From Polytrichum commune (lineage: Eukaryota; Streptophyta; Polytrichopsida; Polytrichales; Polytrichaceae), in contig OX485808.1 of assembly GCA_950295325.1 (NCBI GenBank), positions 36,541,180-36,605,179 on the forward strand: a stretch of 64,000 bases of DNA, read 5' to 3'. Below the pieces are notes generated by a model that ran no database searches, was not told the DNA's origin, and worked only from the letters and a program-made list of their open reading frames with translations. Within the stretch, counting starts at the first letter, position 1. Every line of letters begins with the position of its first letter. Below, piece after piece: positions 54,801-64,000 of this stretch. Position numbers and translations under genes: made by a program.

Positions 54801-57800
54801 CTTGTGAAACTTCCTAAGGACATAGATCCACCGATCACCCATTGCAAATCCTGATGGCATGTTGTTGTCAAGGAAGTTGCATACTTAGTGCTAGATTTGC
54901 GTGTTCAGAACCTATATACCAGATTTGAGAAACAACTCCATGATGTATTGAATAGACAATTTCAATTTAATCCCCTAAACCAATGATAAAGTAGAGAAGT
55001 ACATTCTAGGCACGTACAAAAGCAAGAGATGCCTTTGGAAGGCATATTGGATCAAGTTTGGGGATGATAACAAACATCCCAACTATCTAGATGAGCCATG
55101 GGTCAACCTCATGAAATGGTTGTCCAACCAAGCCACAATTGATGAAGCCACACATATGGTTGGTAGACAAGCGAAGTTGTTCACGAATACCATTTTCTTG
55201 TATATGATATGTGCGTGTGAAATGCTTATAGTGCCATGACCCCAATTGTATTGATTGGTTAATGAAGGTTGATGTGCAAGTCACCATAAGTTGGATGAGG
55301 AGGGTGTGCTTATTCTTCATAACCATCAATAGAGATGGCAATAACAAAATTTCAAACGATTTGGGTGGCGAATTCGTTTGATGAATTCTTCATTCTTGTA
55401 CTTCATGGCTCTGACTTTGCAGACCATTTTGTGGCCGTTTTAGAGTAGCTCCCACATCTTAGTTTTTGATTGACGATTGCATGATCCGTCTAGAGGGAGG
55501 CAAGGATATGATGCTTGCAATGTGGAACTCCATCAAAACTCTCATTGCATTTATCATGTCACTTGAGCAAAAAGTATCAATGATAAACTTTGATATGATG
55601 CATGTGAGTTTAGAAATATCTAGAAATTGGTGGATTTGTTCAACTTATTGGACCCTCCACTCTCCATGTCATTGGCAACAACTGCAAACACTCCCACAAT
55701 GCCTTGGTTCCCATCCATGTGTGTGGGCGAGCTTATATCCAAGCATGACTCCTTTGAACACAAGCAACCTAGGACTCTAGAGTTCACCGCCTCAATTGGT
55801 AGCCGCAAGTAGTCCACATTCTACACTCTACACCCTCGTCCACTTGGAAACAACAATCATGTACAACCTCGTAGATGCAATCAACTAAGTGACGATCTTA
55901 GACTTGATGAAGAATATCCTACATGCTCATCACAAAGACCACATAATAGAACAAAACAAAATGGCATTAATTGTAGGCCATCTCCTTAGCCAATTTGATA
56001 CACATGGCTATATATGGATGTTTGTGCATCCCAATTTATTCTTGACCAAGAGGCAAACATCCGCGGTTGCAGATCAAATCGATGAACTCTCATGTATATG
56101 AAGATCCCTCCCATCATGATGATTCACAAAACACTTTAAACATATGCCCAATATGGATGCAAATGGGAACCATTCACATATGGCCTCCTATGCGAGGATC
56201 AAAATCAAAAACCTTTTAAAACAATTCAAATCAAGTCATAACATTAAGTAGCAATGCTAGCAGGGTATCCTTTGAGTACCCACAATATTATCTCGACAAG
56301 ATGGGAAAAAATTGCAAAGCAATGGTGAATGAATGGATAATCAATCAAATAGCTTCAAAAAGGTATCAAAGAGGTTTCCAATGGGGGTGTCGGTAGACTT
56401 TTCCAAAACTGCAACTACCATTTTGACCTCATCAACTCTCCCGTTGCTTTAAAGTTGTTTAGATTTGTTTAGATCATTATTTAGTCTAGATTAGAACATT
56501 TATTCTTGATATTAGTTTCGTCCTAGAAATCGACATAATTAATTCCAAGCATTGAAAGTAACTACTCAAATAAATTAAAAATAACCTAAGTAAAACTCAA
56601 AGGTAGGGCTACCTTTGCTCTTGTAAGAGCATCAAACCGGGACGTGCCGGTTTGATGCTCTCTTGAGAAGGTTATTCCGGGCTTTATACTTCATGTTATG
56701 GTTGCTCCAAAGAGAGCCACAAAGAGCATTTGATTACTCAACTCCATCACCTAGTTGCTTGAATTTGAACATGCCGCCTAAGCCAATTGTTGTGCTGGCA
56801 TAGTTCAACCCAAAGGTGACCACAAATTAGATAGCGATGCTGGGAAGGAGAGCGTGGACTCCTCTCATGGCACATCCGGGAGCGAGAAGCTACCACAAAT
56901 CAATCCAAGATATAACACATAAATGTAACTCTTTCACCCCTTGCCTAATAGGTTATTCAATTATGAGCCAATCGACCAATACTTGCACAACTATGAGAGG
57001 TTTGAATTTGATGTGCTGGCAAACAACTATTGAGCATGGCAAGAAGGCATACATTGCATTAAAATCACCAAATACCACAAAAGGCACACCAATGATGTTT
57101 CTTTCGGATAACAACACCATACAATGTATGGACCAAGTTCAAAGTTGCCTAGAATCCTAGTCTGTCCCCTTGTGGTGGACATCTTGTTATATAGTAGAGA
57201 TGCCACAATGAGGCGAGTTTGTAATAATTTCCTTTTGTCATTCGCGCATTGAGTTAATTAAGATATGAATATATGGCCACCGCTTCTCTACTAGTATTGG
57301 TAGTCTAATTGTTGTTATTTTGTTTCATCTCTCTTTGAAGTGTATCAGCTAAATATTGTTGGTGTATTGTGAAGCAAGTGACATTGTTGCAAGGAATGTT
57401 TGCTCAATAGCTCACCAAACCACCCCAAATGGAGACAATGAAAACACTTACAAATTCACACCATGTCATGCTATTTAGAAGGAATGTTTTGACGAATAGC
57501 TTGAACATTGTGATTTTCCACGTATGTATTGGATACTACGTAATAAATATGCCACGTGCATTATCTATATCCCCTCTAGTGTGAGCAATATGTCTTCTTT
57601 TAATGTAATGGTTGGTGGTTTATATATGATGCCTTCTTTGTATGTCTTCATTCACAACCATATGCATTTTGTCCACACTGAGGCATTGAAGCATAAAACC
57701 ACTTACACCCAATTGCAGAAATACATTATTATGGACCAACATAATATTACATTATCATATAGAATTGGCATAATATAAATTTCTCCATGCATTCACCAAT

Positions 57801-58394
57801 TCAAAGCATGTTAGAAGAGGGCAACATGCAATGACCTTCGCAAAACAAATGCAGTAAATACAATCGTCGGCATTGTGATTAAAAAATAGTTATCAATTGG
57901 ATTCATTTAACGTTACGTTGACCACGTTAATATGAGAATAGGAAGTCAACAAATAGACATAGTAAAGTAAATAATCATTAGACTGTGCATGGGGAATTAG
58001 CCTAGCCAACATGGCTACCGGCATAATATCTTGAATCCAACTCTAACACTTGCTTTAATGTCCAAACCGCCATATACGATCATTTTGAAGGCCTACAAAG
58101 GTAAACTCTAACATTTAACATGAACCCTACTCTTGGTGTAGGTGGTGTCAAGAGAAACACCCTTTTGACATCCTAACCCTATCCCCCCCCCCCCCCAAGC
58201 ATGGATGACACATGTGTGATGCAAAAAATTGTAGTCATCCAACAATCATTTCACAGTCATATACCCTTGACTTTCCTACTTGTGTTCAAACACACGCCTT
58301 GTTGGGTTCTTAGATCGAACCTAACCAGACACCACTCAATTACAAGCATCCGTTTAAGAAAATTGACCGAATAAGGTCCACGTACCATAAGTGA
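54801..58394. other. No supported gene
   Basis: Several 60-107-codon ORFs lack recognisable motifs. Some of this may be the tail of the Copia element. Two hairpins (56599-56616 and 56627-56660) lie close together. 58187-58200 is a C-run and 58270-58385 repeats 47770-47880. Confidence 0.35.
56627..56660. repeat. Perfect 14-bp-stem hairpin
   Basis: GAGCATCAAACCGG and its exact inverse flank the 6-base loop GACGTG. Directly upstream a smaller hairpin (AAAGGTAG-GG-CTACCTTT) is found. No gene explains the pair. Confidence 0.85.
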
Positions 58395-58740
58395 TTGAGG
58401 GGCTGATCACACCGGCTAGTTGTGACACCATCCGTCGGCATCTCTGGTTGTAATAGTGTGAAAAGTGGTGGACTGACAATCTAATTTTGAACATAGACCC
58501 CAACAATTTCACGGCAGGAATCGGACGGAAAGTTTGGCGTGATTGGCGCTCGGCACCGCCCTCCTTTTATTATGATTAGTATGTAGTATTACTATAGTAT
58601 TATTATCACAGATTTCCTTATGCCCATGTACAGACTGAGACTTGTGCAGACAAGTGGGTGCAGGTACATGCGGAGCCCATTCTCTGGAGCAATTTCAGGG
58701 GCTGGTGGTAACCCAAACTATATGTAATGGTGGACATAAT
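58395..58740 (+). repeat. Second copy of the 41.2-kb dispersed repeat, interrupted
   Basis: Nearly identical to 41237-41580; the match resumes at about 59505 after the inserted TIR element. Confidence 0.85.
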
Positions 58741-58744
58741 AATG

Positions 58745-59440
58745 GGGGGACGTTAAATACCCCCCCACGAACTTTTCGGGGGGGGGGGATATTCTGTCAG
58801 GGGCAGAAGAATATTTAATTAATTTGGTACGCATATTTTCTGATTTAATTGGGCTTAAATAGGATAAATTAGGATTAATCAGAAATTATTAGACTTAGTT
58901 GCATTCAATCTTACTTAACTAGTTTAAATGCGTATGAAAACTTTGTGATAGTAGAAGGTATTAAATATATATTAGATATTAGATATTAGATGATTAGATA
59001 TTATAATATTTCATATACTATTATAATATTTCATATTAAAATAAAATAAAATAAAATAATGGTTTCATTTTAGAATGACAAAGTCCTTTTCAATTGTAAG
59101 TGACAAAAATTATAACCTCAGTGCTAATGAGGATTTTGTAATACTGTTGACTTCCAAGTTAATTACATGCTTTATTGGCGGTTTCACTTTGAAAGTGAAA
59201 TCTAGTCAATTACTTATTTATTTAATGAAAGTGAACATATATATTGAATTTGAGACCTTGAAAATGAAGTGCACTCAATATGGGATTTGTGGACAAGTAG
59301 CCTTCAAAAATGCAAGTACAATAGTTTTTTCGAAGTCCGGCGGGCGGGCAACAGTTTTCGGTCAGGTGCAAAAAATATGACGGGCGGCTGCCCCTGACAG
59401 GATATCCCCGAAAAGTTCGTGGGGGGTATTTAATGTCCCC
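58745..59440. mobile_element. TIR element (~700 bp) with ~57-bp terminal repeats and an internal ORF
   Basis: The left end GGGGACGTTAAATACCCCCC, continuing through ACGAACTTTTCGGGG to CTGTCAGGGGCAG, is mirrored at the right end. It sits inside the dispersed repeat at 58395. A clear target duplication was not found, and extra sequence (59441-59504) remains on the right. Confidence 0.8.
59075..59380 (+). CDS. ORF of the TIR element, unknown function (101 aa)
   Basis: It starts MTKSFSIVSDKNYNLSANED and is related over ~80 residues to the translation at 40741-41020, with shared SKLITC, GFT, KC.QYGIC and AFKNA. Two copies keeping the same frame hint at a real peptide or at recent duplication. No family recognised; the last ~10 residues run toward the right TIR. 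Confidence 0.4.
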   Translation: MTKSFSIVSDKNYNLSANEDFVILLTSKLITCFIGGFTLKVKSSQLLIYLMKVNIYIEFETLKMKCTQYGICGQVAFKNASTIVFSKSGGRATVFGQVQKI

Positions 59441-59639
59441 TCTTCGAAACAGATGCAAACTCTTTTATTTTATCGGTTATAGATGCCTCAACCTCAGACA
59501 AGGAGACCTGGACTTGGGACCTGGACCCAAGGAAGTCGCGCAGTTGCTAACTGTTGAGCTTCATCGATTCAGGTCCCAATCACCGACCCATTTGGCATCT
59601 GGAGACTGGAATCCAGTTTTGTCGATGGCGTGCAGTTTA

Positions 59640-59930
59640 CCTCGCCATAGCCAAAGTATTCTGTCGGCATTGCTTAGTTGCCAGTGTGTTCTCTGTCCGT
59701 CGCCGAAGCACTTTGTGGGCATAATGTAGTAGCCATTGTTTTTCTCTCGCCATAGCCAAAGTACTTTGTCGGCATTGCTTAGTAGTGAGTGTGTTCTCTC
59801 GCCATAGGCAAAGTGCTTTGTCGGCATGACTGAGTAACCAGCGTGTTCTCTCGCCATAGTCAAAGTGCTTTTGTTGGCCTAACTTCCTAGTAGTCAGTGT
59901 GTTCTCTGCCATAGCCAAAGTTTCCACTCG
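59640..59930 (+). repeat. ~59-bp minisatellite, about five copies
   Basis: The unit 'ctcgccatagccaaagtac' plus 'tttgtcggcattgcttagta' and 'agtgtgttct' recurs at about 59640, 59690, 59745, 59805 and 59855 with substitutions. Overlapping ORFs on the minus strand are by-products. Confidence 0.85.
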
Positions 59931-62900
59931 TCATTTCCAATTCATACACATAGTTACTTAGGCAGTTCTAGATTGATCTCGAGGTTTGTGTTGTGGCTTA
60001 CCACGGCTGCACTCCCCTGGAATCCAAGTGTTGTACGATTATTAGAGAAGGGACCGCAATTGTGTGAATTAATTACCACCCTCTGCGATGGGGGCTTGTG
60101 GCGCTAAAGAAGATGGCGCTCGACTGCGAGGTGGGCATTATTAGAACTTCATGCTTTCGTCCAGTGTGTTCTTTCTGAATCATTTGAAGATGTGTGTCAT
60201 ATTTTTGGTTCAAACTTCTACCCATTTGGTTTATGTAGATGAGGGTTTGCGATTCTTATTTAAGTTTCCTTGTTGTGATGGTCGCTCTTTTTCATCTTGG
60301 TATCTTTTGTTGCCGAGTTTGTAGAAGGTATGGATTTTCCTTATCGGTGTGAAAGAGATGAGGAAGTTGGAATTCTTGTCCGTGTGTTTATTGCTCCACA
60401 TGTTGGTGAATGGACCATTTGCATGTCGGTGTTCTCTCTCACTCAATTGTGTTAGAGTGTGTTGAAGGGAAATCAATTTGGTCTGATATTCTATTTGTTC
60501 ATATTAAACAATGGTGATGCTCCAGCGCCAACTTTAGGAAATTAGAGATCTGTGAATTTATTTAGGATGTTTTTGAAGAGTCGGGATCTGTGTTGGTTGC
60601 AGATACTTGTACAGAGGATGTGTGCTCTTCACAAATTGAGCATGAAGTTGCTTTGAACCGTGCCCGAGTCCATCGACCTTGGCCCAAAGTGGAACCCTAT
60701 GAATAATTTGCTTTCGTTCCTTCACGTAGTTTTGCTGGAATTCTCTAGGGCAAATGATTGTAGTACCTTTAATACCTCATAGTCTGCAGCCTCCTCTTGC
60801 GCCCTGAACTCTAGTTATTACGTTCAAACAAGTCATGGATCTTGTGGGCTAAGGATCTTATTCGCGGTGTTGCGGTCATCCTGCAGAATCATATTCTTAT
60901 GCTTGTCACCTAGTTGCGCAACAACCTAAAACTGTGCTATCACTTGCACAACATAGTCTGTGTTGGTCGGTCGACGAGATAGAATAGAAGAACACTCTTG
61001 AGGCACCGCAAACCTCGAAATCTCCACCACTGAGACTCCTTTGATTCAACATACGCGATTCTAGGCAATTGGGTATTGAGATCCTCAGTTCTCTGATTTC
61101 GACCTTCTCCCTTCGCCTGCCTTCATTTCTTGTCTGGGGATAAGACTGAACATATATACAAGGGGCCATAGCACTCGGGTGAAAATCGACGATCACTTGG
61201 GTTCTCTAACTTTGTAGATGAACCGAGTCGGAGTAGCGTTCTTGATACATGCTGTTTTGAGAGGTAATCTAGTACTGCAAGCAGGACACTTGGATTATCT
61301 TCACCTAGCAGCAACAGTTGTGGACGACTTCGGCAAGCTGAGAGGCGTGTTTACAGAATCATAGCTCCTCGCCCACCTGTGGCGAAGCCCACCTTCCGAA
61401 CAACTTGCTTGCAACTCGGGGAAGCCAGCCGCCGTGGACGGGAGCGATCTGAACGGATCTGCAAGGAGACAAGTGAGATAGACTGCCATTATACCATGTT
61501 TGTCACACTCAACCCTACCGTGTTCTTTTCGCACACTGTTTACCTGTGAGCTAATAGAATCAATGAACGGGGTGATCCGATCGCTAGTTACAGATGAAAC
61601 CAGTTGAGTTCGAGAAATGACCGGTTCAAATTATCGATCCATTTAAAAGTATTTTACAAAGTATCTAACCTGTTAAGTAAAACCTGTTGGTCTTGGAAAC
61701 AGTGGGATGTCAACCAATTATGCCCAAAAACCAATCAACAGGGAGGGCATGCACAGGGCAATCTCAAGTGCCGGGTGACTATTCCAAATCTAAGTTGGTG
61801 GTTGTCTGTGTGATTGAATAAACCTGCCCCAACATCCAAAACCTTGGTTTGAAAATTCAATTGGAACTGTCGAGGTCAAGTTAATTGTGTGCTTTCACAG
61901 GGGAACCTGTAGAGTAGTGCACCAGCTGTGAGCTCTATGGGTAATTTGACAGAATACCCACGGTGTTAGCATGTGGGTCGATGGGTTTAGAAATTCAACA
62001 GTGTCCTCCCCACTATGGAGTTTTTGTGACAGTGTATGTGTCTAAACTCACAGGTGTTATTAAGAATTCACTTTGTTGGCGATAGGTCAGACTTGTCAAT
62101 ATACTCTGTGCCACTAAGTCAGAATTGTCGTGGCTGGGATTGTTCGACTTCAATAACAGAAATCTGATATCTTGAAGACACCTTGGGCCCAGTGCTGCTT
62201 GCGGAGAGTCCGCTGTTGCCGGGGTTCAGTCCAATTTTTTCTTGCAGTACCAAGATTATTTTGTAGCCAGCTTGCTAGATCCCAGAAAGCTTCTTGTTCT
62301 TTTGTGGGTTTTGTGACTTCAGAGACTTGGAGTAACTTGGAGAGAGGGTTATCGCACACAAGCATATCTCTCATCCATCCAATATAAAAACTTGAACCCC
62401 TATAGATTTGTTGCTGATTCATTTCAAATGACCTTGAGTAGACTAATTAAGGCCTTTAAAGCTAATTTCGGTGTCGAATAACTTTTAAAAAGTAACCTCG
62501 GGGTTGCATACTATTTTGGCACTTTTATGTTGGATCAATGATAGGTACGCTTATACACAATAATCCCTTCTCTATGAGTAACTCGACTTTACCTAAAAGG
62601 CTGCGATGCGTGGTAACTTTACTTTCTGTGGAGAACTCACCCACTCAGTGAAGATAGCTGAACCTAGTCCCGACCACCACCTCATTTCCACAGCTTAAAT
62701 ATGCACTTCGGACATTATTCGGCAAGAACTTAAGTTTAAAGTTCGAAGTTTTGGCGATCCGTGACTTGAATTTTTTGATTATAAAGACCTTGAACAGTGT
62801 AGTCCAACCTCTTATGTGGTCCATGTGTACATCAAGTGATGATGCAAGTTAGGGTCTACTAGGGTTTAGGTAACTCTGCTTCTATGATTGGTGACCGTTT

Positions 62901-64000
62901 ATGTAACTATGACATATTCAACTGGTGGTATTCATTGTAGTTCAAGTTGTGCATACTTGCTTGTCGCCCTCGTCTTCAATTTTAGGATTCAAGCTTTAAA
63001 TTTTCTATAGCTCATTGCGGTGATTTTGGTCGATTAGGTTCTGAAGTGTTCCTTCGTACTTTTGCAATCACTTAAAAATTCTTATGGCATTTAAGTTTTT
63101 CTTCAAGGGTTTGGCTGATTGGATATTAAAGGTTCTTGTCCCTTACGTGGCAAATTTCTTCACTCTTGCTACGTTTTATTTTGTGATGTGAAGCCTGTGC
63201 AACAATTTGTGCACCTTAGGTGTCCTGAGATCGTGCGCGTAGTGTAGTGTTGCAATTAATCAATCAGGTAACCCACCTTGTCTCGACTCTTGTTGTCGAT
63301 CCGTTGACGACTTCGAGGTGGCAATGGGGTTGTGTGTTGTCATGCTTGGAGTAGGGTCGAGGTTTCATCATCACTCTCAATCTATTGATTGAGGTTGTCT
63401 ATATTATGCCAAAGAAACTCCTCCTGTGCTATTGACATGAATATTCTTCCTCTTGATATGTTCCATGTCCGCCTTCTTAGTCTGCAATACTCTTGTTGTC
63501 CAAGTACAATTACATAATTTCACAATATATTTTATCAATTATTGTTGAGCCAAACTTGGCTGTACTGTTCTGTATTGTGGTGTTTGATTTCTCGTCATCT
63601 TGAAGATCTGCTTTTGTATGTTGAAAGAATACATCACACTGCAAGGAGATCTTTAAGTAGTTGAGCGAAAGACGATAAGTAGCAAAAGAACACACCGTGA
63701 AGTGAGGCATGAGGGATTTCTATTCATGGATACTCAGGATATTCTTTGCTCTTTATCTAATTGCAGCTTCATATTTTTTCTATTTGATATGAGTTATGAA
63801 AATGAAGAATCCTCAAACAACAGGTGAAGTGAATACTTTAAAAGTAATAAGTAGGTAAGTTATTTACATTGTTGTGCCAACATTAGCCCTTTCATCCATT
63901 ATACTACTGTTATGTTAGCCCTTTTGGGATTGCTTAGTCTTTTACAGTTGTGACAATTGTAGCGAGGTCCAAAATTCAGGTGTCGCCCAAAAATGTGGAC
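59931..64000. other. No recognised gene; one arm of foldback family A
   Basis: 61575-61770 matches the forward arm of 190-600 and 35940-36180. A 90-codon minus-strand ORF at 62150-62422 (KEQEAFWDLASWLQNNLG) has gene-like composition but no family I recognise and no splice context. The interval 60.0-61.5 kb is less AT-rich than its surroundings and may hold a gene fragment, but I cannot name one. Confidence 0.35.

Noticed and set aside
62150-62422. Minus-strand 90-codon ORF with gene-like composition
   Set aside because: No recognised family, no splice partners and no conservation evidence; recorded only in the region note.

Overview
The window looks like a repeat-rich, AT-rich nuclear segment of a land plant. 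The evidence is a plastid-type fructose-bisphosphate aldolase exon, a spliced BRX1-like ribosome-biogenesis gene with GT-AG introns, and Mutator, PIF/Harbinger, hAT-like, Gypsy, Copia and LINE elements. The Mutator transposase (WRKY/GCM1-like finger, DDE domain, SWIM finger) resembles those I associate with mosses, lycophytes and ferns, so a seed-free plant such as a fern is my guess, not a demonstrated identity. Very little of the 64 kb is ordinary host gene.

Layout. 1-2.9 kb: inverted-repeat elements and the 5' exon of a plastid-type aldolase (minus strand). 3.0-7.2 kb: an LTR carrying a 41/42-bp tandem array, next to a long intact gag-protease ORF on the minus strand. 8.9-13.5 kb: two copies of one hAT-like element (CCCGGG termini, exact 8-bp target duplications) flanking a BRX1-like gene whose first half is degenerate. 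15.0-17.2 kb: a cluster of one MITE family.

17,335-30,428 is the centrepiece: a 13,094-bp Mutator-like element with inverted termini and a 9-bp target duplication. It carries three gene units. (i) A leftward SWIM transposase with a catalytic Asp-to-Asn change, an amber stop and frame breaks. (ii) A small rightward gene of unknown function. (iii) A rightward nine-exon gene encoding a ParB-like domain (DGNHR motif), a nuclear-localisation-like basic patch and a permuted (beta-class-like) DNA amino-methyltransferase domain. The first intron of (iii) holds about 16 copies of a ~105-bp unit, each centred on the palindrome GGCCGTTAACGGCC. A ParB-like methyltransferase with an array of palindromes in its own intron, mobilised inside a transposon, is the most promising undescribed system here.

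30.4-46.4 kb: MITEs, minisatellites, a decayed LINE and a 4,709-bp PIF/Harbinger element with ~250-bp TIRs, TTA target duplication, an ORF1, a transposase and nested insertions. 46.4-58.4 kb: a decayed Copia element (integrase at ~51.4 kb, reverse transcriptase at ~54 kb) split by a 1,703-bp solo LTR with 5-bp target duplication, followed by a stray end of the same Mutator family. 58.4-64 kb: a ~700-bp TIR element carrying an ORF conserved at 40.7 kb, a minisatellite, and sequence I could not assign.

Many frame breaks lie in homopolymer runs, so some apparent pseudogenes may reflect assembly errors rather than decay. All splice models were made by eye.
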